From Paenibacillaceae bacterium (GTDB lineage: Bacteria; Bacillota; Clostridia; Lachnospirales; Lachnospiraceae), in contig SVDS01000023.1 of the NCBI GenBank assembly GCA_015057715.1, positions 1 through 43,589 of the forward strand: a stretch of DNA of 43,589 nt. The letters are read 5' to 3'. This document shows positions 16,583 through 23,371 of the stretch, in pieces (the stretch's first letter is position 1; every line of letters begins with the position of its first letter). The notes below the pieces were generated by a model. It was not told where the DNA came from and searched no databases. It saw nothing but the letters and a program-made list of their open reading frames with translations. The position numbers and the translations under genes are program-made.

Positions 16583-17086
16583 ATGAGTAGAAATAAGTTT
16601 TTAAAATTACTTTTCAGCGCTTTATTAGTTATAACAATGGCATTTACAGCAACTACCTCAGCATATGCTGCAACGGGAACTAAAAAAGTGACTTCTTCCG
16701 GCACCATGAGTCTTGCCTTAAATAAGGGTCAGACCGGCAATTCCAGTGAAGTTACATTCCGTGTTTCCGGTCTTCCGGCCAATGCTGTTATTACAAAGCT
16801 TGAGGTAAATCCTGGCTCCCTGAAATATTCAGGAGCGGTACTTACCAATTACCTGACAGTGTCCAGCAGTAACAGGAGTTCAGCAGAGAAAGTCACTTGG
16901 AACGGTAAGGAAAATACAACGTTGAGAACAAACGGATTTTTGGCTTCCAAAGCCAATGGGACGTATACAATTTCCTTTAACGCTACCTGTATCAGCGGCG
17001 CGATTTCCCATGGTATGATATTAGACATTGGATCTAAATCATATTCCAATCCTTATATTACAATTTATTGGGATGACTCCTTTTAA
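16583..17086 (+). CDS. Secreted beta-rich protein of unknown function
   Basis: A 167-residue exported protein I cannot place. Residues 1-29 form a Sec signal peptide (SRNKFLKLLF, hydrophobic core, cleavage after SAYA). The mature 138 residues are Ser/Thr/Gly/Asn-rich with alternating strands, such as SEVTFRVSGLPANAVITKLE and GTYTISFNATC, with a single cysteine. The rhythm recalls small beta-sandwich surface or P-domain-like modules, but that is only an impression. RBS AGGGGG. A stem-loop follows the stop. The next gene is also unassigned, and the two may form an export-related pair. Confidence 0.8.
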   Translation: MSRNKFLKLLFSALLVITMAFTATTSAYAATGTKKVTSSGTMSLALNKGQTGNSSEVTFRVSGLPANAVITKLEVNPGSLKYSGAVLTNYLTVSSSNRSSAEKVTWNGKENTTLRTNGFLASKANGTYTISFNATCISGAISHGMILDIGSKSYSNPYITIYWDDSF

Positions 17087-17122
17087 TTTCTAACCAGTTA
17101 TCTAAGTAAAAATTACGGGAAT

Positions 17123-17156
17123 GATTTTCATATGACCAGCCCATATGGAAATCTTT
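17123..17156 (+). terminator. Stem-loop after the secreted protein gene
   Basis: GATTTTCATATG and CATATGGAAATC form a 12-bp stem with one wobble and a 7-base loop, then TTTCC. It covers the first possible ATG (17145) of the next gene, which favours the later start at 17181. Confidence 0.55.
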
Positions 17157-17180
17157 CCTGAAAAAGATAAGGAGCAAAAA

Positions 17181-17750
17181 ATGCGCGTAGGAAATGATAA
17201 ATCACTGGTGCAAAGCCGCCAGTATTCCGGTACAGAAAAACGGGGAAGTGTACCTTCCCCGGATTATACTGATTTTCATTTTAACACAAAAACAGCACCT
17301 GCGATGAGCGATGACAAGTATAAGACAGCGATCATTGAGCAGGCAAAAAAAGATCAGGCGGCCGGTAAATTCCAATCCGATTCAGCCGGATTTAGAAGCC
17401 TGGTAAAAAGTTACGTTTCTGCGGTCTCCCCTGACAGGAAAAATATTATTTCTCAGGGCTTAAGAGCCATTTATAAAAATACCAGACAGGAACCAAAAAC
17501 CTTTAATCTGCTGGATTATATGTTTGGTTCCGTGAAGTATAGCAAAGAAGCAGATGATGTTTCTTACGCTGAATTTTACGACAGCAATGGAGAGATGGTG
17601 GCTTCTTTTTCCAATGGGAGATGGATTTCCTATGGAACGAAAGCGGAGGATTCCAGAGAATCACAGCTATGGGGAATCTACAATCAGGCATGGAACAGCG
17701 CGGCAAGAGCAAATGGAGGGACTTCGTCTTCCATTGATGTTACAGGTTAA
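17181..17750 (+). CDS. Unrecognised 189-residue protein
   Basis: No family recognised. The start is set by AAGGAG six bases before ATG; an alternative ATG at 17145 sits inside a hairpin. Residues 1-50 are polar and low in structure. Residues about 50-110 are helical, containing YKTAIIEQAKKDQAAGKF. The rest is mixed, with SYAEFYDSNGEMVASFSNGR resembling a beta-hairpin. There is no signal peptide or membrane segment. It sits between a secreted orphan and a broken kinase gene. Composition suggests a structural or regulatory protein rather than an enzyme, but I would not assign a function. Confidence 0.75.
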   Translation: MRVGNDKSLVQSRQYSGTEKRGSVPSPDYTDFHFNTKTAPAMSDDKYKTAIIEQAKKDQAAGKFQSDSAGFRSLVKSYVSAVSPDRKNIISQGLRAIYKNTRQEPKTFNLLDYMFGSVKYSKEADDVSYAEFYDSNGEMVASFSNGRWISYGTKAEDSRESQLWGIYNQAWNSAARANGGTSSSIDVTG

Positions 17751-17769
17751 AAATTACAGAGGTGTATGT

Positions 17770-18641
17770 ATGACAGCAGGTATTATGGGATTTTGGGGGC
17801 TGACTGAGGAGCCAGTTGCTGCTACGCCCACAACCTGGGAAGTAGCAGGGAAGTATATTTTAAAATCGGTCGGTACAAAAAATGCTGCACTTAATAATAT
17901 AAGGCTGACTGCTGCACTTCGCTCCCATGGAGTCCCGGTGCCTCATATTATGAAAACTACAGATGGCAGGGATTATATCTTGGCAGAAGATGGTTGTTAT
18001 CTGCTATGGAAAAACTTGCTGGCAGTCATATAAAAGAGGTGTTTGAACAGGACTATGCATCCATTGCTTATGAAACCGGCATTGTCATTGGTAAAATTCA
18101 TTGTGCCTTTATGACAGTATCAGATAATATGACTGGAGTTAATTCTTTTCATCAGGAACTTATGGGCTGGATCAGCAGGGAGCTTTCCACCAGCAGCCTC
18201 TTGACAAAGGAAGAATGGTCCGGACCAATGGAAGCACTATGCAGTATTTATCCGCAGTTACCCAGGCAGCAGATTCACAGGGATCTGCATTATGGTAATT
18301 TACTGTTTGAAGGAACAACATTAACCGGTGTACTGGACTTTGACTTGGGTAAACAGGATGCCCGCTTATTTGACATCGCTTATTTCCTGGCGGGGCAATT
18401 ACTGGGGTACAAAGATCTTATGGCAATTAAACATAAGTGGATCAGGTTTATCAGCCGGTTCCTAAGCGGTTATGAATCTATCATTATCTTAGAAAATAAT
18501 GAGAAGAAAGCGCTGCCTCTGATGATACAGTGTATTGAACTTTTATTTATTGCGTTCTGGCAGCAACAGGAAAATCAGGAAGCAGCGGCAGAAACGTTAC
18601 GGATTTTTAAATTTGTGGAGCATGTGTATAGTCAGGAATAA
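17770..18641 (+). pseudogene. Aminoglycoside-phosphotransferase-fold kinase, frameshifted
   Basis: Two overlapping reading frames together encode one APH/CotS-like small-molecule kinase. Frame one (17770-18033) gives the N-lobe: EPVAATPTTWEVAGKYILKS with its ATP-binding lysine, through DGRDYILAEDGCYLL. It then runs off the family pattern and stops. Frame two continues MEKLAGSHIKEVFEQDYA and carries the catalytic loop HRDLHYGNLLF and the metal-binding DFDLGKQDARLFDIAY. Adding one base near 18003 (within CTGCTATGG) restores an about 290-residue protein. Either a real inactivating one-base deletion or a sequencing error. The native substrate is unknown. Confidence 0.8.
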
Positions 18642-18685
18642 AATAGAAAGAAAAATGGTGAATTGTGTTAAAGAGATTTATAAGA

Positions 18686-19318
18686 ATGAATATTCTAAAA
18701 GAGAAGCATAAGAAAGCTTCCTGTTTATTTGCACTTGCAGCAGGAGCAATGTTATTGTTATCCGCCTGCCAAAATAAAACGCAGCCAGAATATCTGAAAG
18801 CAGTATCGTCATCTCCAGCAAATGAGACATCAATACAAGCAGAAACATCGTCATCTGCAAAAGCACAGTCATTACCTCAGACAAACAGTTATTCCAATAA
18901 AGTAATAAAATTCAATTATCCGGCAGATTGGACATTTGAGGAAAACCCTACGGAAGATATATCTTATGTTAATTTTTTTGATTCAAAATCAGGGAGTGAT
19001 CCTGTATTCTGGTACTCCAGAGGGGAAGCCTGGCTCACTGATTTCAATCGAACAGGGGAAGATTACAAAGCACTTTTGTCAGAAAGCTATTCAGACGTGG
19101 TTATATCAGATTTAACAAAAGCAACTATTGATGGCAATGAAGCGATTAAGCTTGTATTTCAATATACAGCTAATAATGTGAAATATACTATGACACAGTA
19201 TGAAACAATAGTTGGACCGGTTTCTTTTCAATTCAACTGTACCTATAAATCCGATTTAAGCAATGATTATGAAAGCATATTAAATTCAATTATATCAACC
19301 ATCGAATTTACCGGCTGA
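18686..19318 (+). CDS. Lipoprotein with PsbP/DcrB-like domain
   Basis: A 210-residue predicted lipoprotein. Residues 1-28 are a type II signal peptide with lipobox LLSAC, followed by a Ser/Thr/Gln-rich linker to about 70. The remaining domain begins VIKFNYPADWTFEENP, the strand-turn typical of PsbP/DcrB-like folds, and ends SILNSIISTIEFTG, also typical. Function unknown; such lipoproteins are often envelope-stress or nutrient-linked. A GTG seven codons upstream (18665) is possible but lacks an RBS, whereas ATG 18686 has AAAGAG. A perfect terminator hairpin follows. Confidence 0.78.
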   Translation: MNILKEKHKKASCLFALAAGAMLLLSACQNKTQPEYLKAVSSSPANETSIQAETSSSAKAQSLPQTNSYSNKVIKFNYPADWTFEENPTEDISYVNFFDSKSGSDPVFWYSRGEAWLTDFNRTGEDYKALLSESYSDVVISDLTKATIDGNEAIKLVFQYTANNVKYTMTQYETIVGPVSFQFNCTYKSDLSNDYESILNSIISTIEFTG

Positions 19319-19340
19319 TGTAAAGTAATTTACGTTATAT

Positions 19341-19378
19341 AGCGCCCTGTTCAGGAATATGAAACAGGGCGCTTTAAT
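19341..19378. terminator. Bidirectional terminator between convergent genes
   Basis: AGCGCCCTGTT and AACAGGGCGCT are perfect 11-bp arms with an 11-base loop, followed by TTTAATT. It separates the plus-strand lipoprotein from the minus-strand M15 peptidase. Confidence 0.85.
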
Positions 19379-19394
19379 TAGGTTTGTATTAATT

Positions 19395-19823
19395 TTAATC
19401 AAAGGTGGATACAGAAGTGGTTATCCCGTTTTGTACTTTAGCAAAATATTTCGATGTTCTTGTATCTACATGAACAAAACCGCTTGTAATATACTGCATA
19501 ATTCCCTTCATACCAAGATCTTCTGCTTTTCTGGCTACATTTAAAGTGGTTTTACCGCTGACTACAATATCAGCAGCCTGTCCTTTCACATGATAAGAAT
19601 TGGTTGCTCCGCCAATGGATTCGTTGTAACTTTTTGTCCGGTAGCCACTGTTAATTGTTACAGCTGTTCCGGCCCAGTCTCTGATCTTCTGTAAATAGGC
19701 AACCAAATCATCGTCAATCAGAATCTTGTCACTTCCATCCTTACATGCAAATTCCTTCACCTTAAAATTGGTGCTCAGACGAGTCTCGCCGTCTTTGGAA
19801 AGCGAGTAGGTTTTCACTGCCAT
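19395..19823 (-). CDS. M15-family D-Ala-D-Ala carboxypeptidase-like zinc peptidase
   Basis: A 142-residue peptidoglycan peptidase of the Peptidase_M15_3 type. Zinc ligands are His78 and Asp85 in SYHVKGQAADIV and His118 in GFVHVDTR; the substrate-binding arginine is in SGYRTKSYN. No signal peptide or membrane segment is present, which is the layout of phage endolysins and of their domesticated copies rather than of a normal cell-wall enzyme. No holin or phage gene is nearby. RBS AAAGAAGGATG precedes the start on the minus strand. Transcribed divergently from satP. Confidence 0.9.
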   Translation of the reverse strand: MAVKTYSLSKDGETRLSTNFKVKEFACKDGSDKILIDDDLVAYLQKIRDWAGTAVTINSGYRTKSYNESIGGATNSYHVKGQAADIVVSGKTTLNVARKAEDLGMKGIMQYITSGFVHVDTRTSKYFAKVQNGITTSVSTFD

Positions 19824-19858
19824 ATTTCATCCTTCTTTCTTATATTTTTGAGGCGTTT

Positions 19859-19881
19859 ATAAGATACCGCGGCCATCTTAT
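19859..19881. repeat. 7-bp inverted repeat in the M15/satP intergenic region
   Basis: ATAAGAT and ATCTTAT surround a GC-rich 9-base centre. It lies in the 5' leader of the M15 gene and could be an operator or leader hairpin. Confidence 0.35.
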
Positions 19882-19964
19882 GTGTACCTCTGAATATAAA
19901 AAAGTGACAATCCTCCATTTTGTAAACGGTAGATAAGATTTTTGTTGTGTTTTTCTAAAATAGA

Positions 19965-19973
19965 TGATATTAT
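19965..19973 (+). promoter_or_regulatory. Extended -10 promoter for satP
   Basis: TGATATTAT with a weak TTGTGT -35 at 19945-19950 (17-base spacing). The satP start is 49 bases downstream. Confidence 0.5.
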
Positions 19974-20021
19974 ATGCCAGGTGCGTTTTCGCATATACAA
20001 TAACGAAAGGATTTTCAACTA

Positions 20022-20618
20022 ATGTCAACCAAAACAGCTTCAGTAATTCAATCAACACCAACAGCCCCATCCACTCCTTCCATTGCCAATCCAGCTCCTC
20101 TTGGACTGTTAGGATTTGGAATGACTACCTGCCTGCTAAATATCCATAATGCAGGATTGATTCCTTTATCCATTGTGATTGTTGCAATGGGATTTGGATT
20201 AGGTGGTGCCGCGCAGATCATAGCTGGTATCATGGAATTCAAGAAAAACAACACCTTTGGTGCAACAGCATTTACAGCTTATGGTTTCTTTTGGTGGTCT
20301 TTGATTTTAATCTGGATTAACCCGTTTAAAGGAATCGAAGCTGCTGATCCCAAGAGCATGGGATTTTATTTAGGCTTATGGTGTGTGTTCACACTTTTTA
20401 TGTTTATCGGAACGTTAAAACATAACCGCGCCAGCCAGGTTGTTTTTGGTTCTCTTACCGTTTTATTTTTCCTGCTGTCACTGGCTAATTTTACAGGAGC
20501 GGAGTCCATACATACAATTGCCGGATATGTGGGAATTTTCTGCGGCTTATCTGCTATCTATAATTCAGTGGGACAGGTTTTAAACCAGGAATTTAAAAAG
20601 ACGGTATTACCTTTATAA
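20022..20618 (+). CDS. satP: SatP/YaaH-family acetate-succinate channel
   Basis: A member of the GPR1/FUN34/YaaH family of acetate transporters, expected to have six transmembrane helices and to assemble as hexamers in the inner membrane. The diagnostic motif NPAPLGLLGFGMTT starts at residue 23, after a Ser/Thr/Pro-rich cytoplasmic tail. The 198-residue length is normal. In a fermenter this likely mediates acetate or succinate movement. RBS GAAAGGA precedes the ATG at long spacing. It is transcribed divergently from the M15 peptidase and followed by the ferritin-like gene. Confidence 0.94.
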   Translation: MSTKTASVIQSTPTAPSTPSIANPAPLGLLGFGMTTCLLNIHNAGLIPLSIVIVAMGFGLGGAAQIIAGIMEFKKNNTFGATAFTAYGFFWWSLILIWINPFKGIEAADPKSMGFYLGLWCVFTLFMFIGTLKHNRASQVVFGSLTVLFFLLSLANFTGAESIHTIAGYVGIFCGLSAIYNSVGQVLNQEFKKTVLPL

Positions 20619-20661
20619 TTAAAAAACAGACAGGGTACAAACACCAGTTACGTAATACCTC

Positions 20662-20681
20662 ATATACTATTCAGAGTATAT
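20662..20681. repeat. 7-bp inverted repeat before the ferritin-like gene
   Basis: ATATACT and AGTATAT around ATTCAG lie immediately upstream of the CAGGAGAG ribosome site; candidate operator. Confidence 0.35.
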
Positions 20682-20696
20682 TCTCAGGAGAGAATT

Positions 20697-21242
20697 ATGA
20701 GTAATTATGACTACAGTGGTTACGTTCCCTATAATTATGGTTATACAAATCCATATATGTCTGGCATGAATGCATCAAACCTCCAGGGAGGACAACAAAC
20801 TGCTGATATATTTACATTTCCTCAAAACCTGCCAAATGCACTGGTTTTGATTCAACAGGCACTTGCTGGTGAAACGGAAGACAGACTATTTTATTCATGG
20901 TTAATAGAAAATGCGCCATCGGATGAAGATAAACAAATTATATCTGGAATTCGTGATAATGAAATCGGTCATTATACTTTGTTTAAACAGTTATACATCG
21001 AGATTACGGGAGTAATGCCTCAACAGACTCAGGAAGAGCAGTTCGTTACGCCGGAAAGTTATTGTGCTGGGTTATCACGTGCCCTTTTGGGAGAGCTGAA
21101 TGCTGTGGTAAGATATCGTAACATTCTATATGCTATGGAATTTCGTGAGCATATTAATATGATGATTGAGATCATAACAGATGAACTCAGACATGGGAAT
21201 TTATATAATTATCTTTATACCAAAAATGGTTGTAGAGGTTAA
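20697..21242 (+). CDS. Ferritin-like di-iron-type domain protein
   Basis: A 181-residue protein with a rubrerythrin/ferritin-like four-helix bundle. Paired di-iron ligands are visible: Glu59 (ALAGETEDR), the NEIGH motif (Glu89, His92), Glu133 (LLGELNAV) and the DELRH motif (Glu163, His166). The first 40 residues are Tyr/Asn/Gly-rich and disordered, as in some spore-coat or surface-associated members in Clostridia. It could be a peroxidase or iron-handling protein; a spore role is inference. RBS CAGGAGAG. Followed by a strong terminator. Confidence 0.85.
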   Translation: MSNYDYSGYVPYNYGYTNPYMSGMNASNLQGGQQTADIFTFPQNLPNALVLIQQALAGETEDRLFYSWLIENAPSDEDKQIISGIRDNEIGHYTLFKQLYIEITGVMPQQTQEEQFVTPESYCAGLSRALLGELNAVVRYRNILYAMEFREHINMMIEIITDELRHGNLYNYLYTKNGCRG

Positions 21243-21252
21243 ACCAAAACTG

Positions 21253-21303
21253 GGCGGTTGATTTCTCTTATATTTTTAAGAGAAACAACCGCCTCATTTT
21301 TTT
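21253..21303. terminator. Strong terminator after the ferritin-like gene
   Basis: GGCGGTTG plus TTTCTCTTA pairs with TAAGAGAA plus CAACCGCC, then CATTTTTTTT. Also placed to end the convergent TetR transcript. Confidence 0.9.
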
Positions 21304-21317
21304 ATATCTCATAAATG

Positions 21318-21914
21318 CTAAGTTTCATTGTTGCTGATATCAACTTTATATTTCAGAGACTCTGAAAGATGCTTCATTACCTGGATGCTCAAGGTATCGG
21401 GTGCCATATTTTTATCGTTTAATATCCAGACTTCTAAAATTCCCATAATAACATTGGAACGTATGGTTAAACTGTATTCATAAAAGGGGTCTTTGTCAGG
21501 GCTGGATTTTACTCTGTCTATTAATTTCTTAACCAGGTCTGATATATTACTATATAATATTTCTTTGTTATTGATTCTAATTAACAATTCAATAATACCT
21601 GAATCCAGATACCAGAATCTTAAAAAAGGTTTTAGCAAGTCCAGTGGATGAGTATTTCTTTCTGTCTTGTGATTAAGATAATATCCAGAAATATATTCTT
21701 TTAATGCAATAAACTTCTGATCACATTCGTATCTTAAGATATCTTCCAGTGTATCGTAATTTCTGTAAAAAGTCGCCCGGCTGACCTGAGCCCGCTCTAT
21801 CACCTCTGTTATTTTGATATCGGAGTAGTTTTTTTCATAGAGCAGAGATTGAAAGGCACTAAAAATCAGGCTTGCTGATTGTTTGGAACGTTTGTCTTCT
21901 TTTATATGATACAA
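21318..21914 (-). CDS. TetR/AcrR-family regulator (TTG start)
   Basis: A 198-residue regulator. The N-terminal helix-turn-helix covers about residues 12-58, with ITEVIERAQVSRATFYRNYD as its recognition region. The C-terminal helical domain contains FLRFWYLDSGIIELLI, similar to the AcrR-like group in Firmicutes. Translation begins at TTG with GGAGG seven bases upstream. It is divergent from the membrane-anchored protein at 22046, which it probably represses; the shared intergenic region carries direct repeats at 21991 and 22020. Confidence 0.9.
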   Translation of the reverse strand: MYHIKEDKRSKQSASLIFSAFQSLLYEKNYSDIKITEVIERAQVSRATFYRNYDTLEDILRYECDQKFIALKEYISGYYLNHKTERNTHPLDLLKPFLRFWYLDSGIIELLIRINNKEILYSNISDLVKKLIDRVKSSPDKDPFYEYSLTIRSNVIMGILEVWILNDKNMAPDTLSIQVMKHLSESLKYKVDISNNET

Positions 21915-21948
21915 AATAAGGCCTCCTGTCTCTTATCTTTAAACTTTA

Positions 21949-21977
21949 TTTACTTTCATTCGATTATATCATATAAT
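21949..21977 (+). promoter_or_regulatory. Promoter of the membrane-anchored protein gene
   Basis: TTTACT (21949-21954) and a perfect TATAAT (21972-21977) are spaced by 17 bases. Confidence 0.55.
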
Positions 21978-21990
21978 TAAATACGATACA

Positions 21991-22033
21991 AATGTATATT
22001 AAAATATTTTTATAAAAATAATGTATATTAAAA
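21991..22033. repeat. 14-bp direct repeat, possible TetR operator
   Basis: AATGTATATTAAAA occurs exactly at 21991-22004 and 22020-22033, start to start 29 bases. The second copy runs into the AAAAGGAGG ribosome site, so binding there could affect transcription or translation initiation. Confidence 0.5.
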
Positions 22034-22045
22034 GGAGGAAAAACA

Positions 22046-22801
22046 ATGATACAATCAAAGACTTGGAAAATAATAATATTGGCATTACTTATAATTGCCA
22101 TTGCATTGATTTATTTGTTTTGCGGCAATATGAAAGAATTTGAAGACAGAATACCTTCTGTTGAAAAAACACAGTTTATGGATCCAGGCGACGATTGGAG
22201 AAATCACCGCTACGGGGAAATTATAGCTGTTTACCGAAAAGGGGCTAAGCTTTCTATGGAAGTCTACAATACCGTCAATTCCAATGAACTTCCCCAGGAT
22301 CTTTGGGAGAAGATTGATACAGATGCCTTGGCAAAAGAGTATGGTGCAATGGCAGTACTGGCAAATGGACCGAGATATTGGGTGGTAAATAAAATTGAAG
22401 CAGGGTCAATGTCAAAGGATGGGAAAATAGCAAACTTTGGTGGAATTGAAATGACTCAGCGAGCAAAGCTTCATACAACAATATTTCAAGGTTCTCTGGG
22501 AAGTAAAAAGTATACCGAAAATGTGGTAAACAGAGAAACAACATACTATTACCTGAGAGGAAATATGGTATATGAATTAACTTCCCCCGCTTGTGATGTG
22601 TATCGTATGCAGTCCTATTCCCAACAAGTAGATCCAGACTTAACGATCGATGATCTGGAAACGTTAGGTGATAAACTGGATCTTCCTGCGGGCTGGACCT
22701 ATCGCGCAAGGGTATTAGACGAAGATTCCAAATTGACTGCAGATGGTAAGGCATATATAATTAACGATGAGTTACTAAATACCTATCAAAAAATGAGGTA
22801 G
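22046..22801 (+). CDS. Membrane-anchored conserved hypothetical protein
   Basis: A 251-residue protein with an N-terminal transmembrane anchor (residues about 8-27) and an extracytoplasmic domain. The C-terminal part, with YELTSPACDVYRMQSYSQ, the VDPDLTIDDLETLGDKL stretch and LPAGWTYRARVLDED, recalls a conserved hypothetical family I have seen mainly in Gram-negative genomes; I know no function. The anchor and a divergent TetR suggest an inducible envelope protein. RBS AAAAGGAGG. The DUF188 gene follows with a 6-base gap. Possible horizontal transfer is inference from that remembered distribution. Confidence 0.8.
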   Translation: MIQSKTWKIIILALLIIAIALIYLFCGNMKEFEDRIPSVEKTQFMDPGDDWRNHRYGEIIAVYRKGAKLSMEVYNTVNSNELPQDLWEKIDTDALAKEYGAMAVLANGPRYWVVNKIEAGSMSKDGKIANFGGIEMTQRAKLHTTIFQGSLGSKKYTENVVNRETTYYYLRGNMVYELTSPACDVYRMQSYSQQVDPDLTIDDLETLGDKLDLPAGWTYRARVLDEDSKLTADGKAYIINDELLNTYQKMR

Positions 22802-22807
22802 AAACCA

Positions 22808-23272
22808 ATGACAATTTATGTAGATGCGGATGCCTGCCCGGTGGTTCGGATTGTGGAAAAAACAGCCAAAGATAATAAAACAGCTGTTTGCCTCCTCTGT
22901 GACACCAATCATGTATTACAGTCTGATTACAGTGAGATCAGGATTATTGGTGCAGGAGCGGATGCCGTGGATTTTGCGCTAATAAATCTGTGCAAAGCCG
23001 GTGATATTGTAGTGACACAGGATTATGGAGTAGCGGCTATGGCACTTTCAAAAGGTGCATATGGAATTCATCAGTCAGGAAAGTGGTATACCAATGATAA
23101 TATAGATCAGCTCCTGATGGAACGGCATATCGCAAAAGAAGCAAGGAGAGCAAAGGCAAAAAATCATCTAAGTGGACCTTCTAAAAGAACAAAAGAAGAT
23201 GACAGACATTTTGAAGAATCCTTTCGTAAGCTGATTACTTACGCCAGCGAAAGAGCTGATTTGAAAAAGTAA
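22808..23272 (+). CDS. YaiI/YqxD (DUF188, UPF0178) family protein
   Basis: A 154-residue protein of the DUF188 family, recognised from the opening TIYVDADACPVVRI, the GADAVDFALINL segment and DIVVTQDYGVAAMAL. The fold resembles PIN-like nucleases, with Asp residues (Asp6, Asp8 and those in the VTQDYG strand) in an acidic centre, but activity is unproven. Length is normal. GAGG lies nine bases before the ATG, overlapping the end of the upstream gene, so the pair is co-transcribed. Confidence 0.92.
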   Translation: MTIYVDADACPVVRIVEKTAKDNKTAVCLLCDTNHVLQSDYSEIRIIGAGADAVDFALINLCKAGDIVVTQDYGVAAMALSKGAYGIHQSGKWYTNDNIDQLLMERHIAKEARRAKAKNHLSGPSKRTKEDDRHFEESFRKLITYASERADLKK

Positions 23273-23300
23273 GTTCTATGCCCCAGGGGTAGATAAATAT

Positions 23301-23346
23301 TGCATATCGTAATTAACAAGAGTAAACTTGTTGATAACGGTATGCA
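23301..23346. promoter_or_regulatory. 46-base near-perfect dyad before the GH3 gene
   Basis: Two 20-base arms starting TGCATATCG and ending CGGTATGCA pair with 17 Watson-Crick, two G-U and one mismatched position around a 6-base loop; the core is AACAAG/CTTGTT. It lies 11 bases before the AAGGGGG ribosome site. No T-run follows. It could act as a leader RNA hairpin or as a repressor operator. Confidence 0.65.
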
Positions 23347-23371
23347 AATTTATTATAAGGGGGATTTTGAG

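Noticed and set aside
17770-18641. Programmed ribosomal frameshifting in the kinase gene
   Set aside because: No slippery heptamer or following pseudoknot visible near 18003; a simple indel is more likely.
22275-22754. 159-codon minus-strand open frame in the membrane-anchored protein gene
   Set aside because: His/Leu-rich antisense shadow; the plus-strand frame has a good RBS, anchor and conserved-looking core.
23331-23359. TTGATA-17-TATAAG as a promoter for the GH3 gene
   Set aside because: Spacing is ideal, but transcription would start at about 23366, after the ribosome site at 23357-23363, so it could not give a normal mRNA. It also sits in the dyad.
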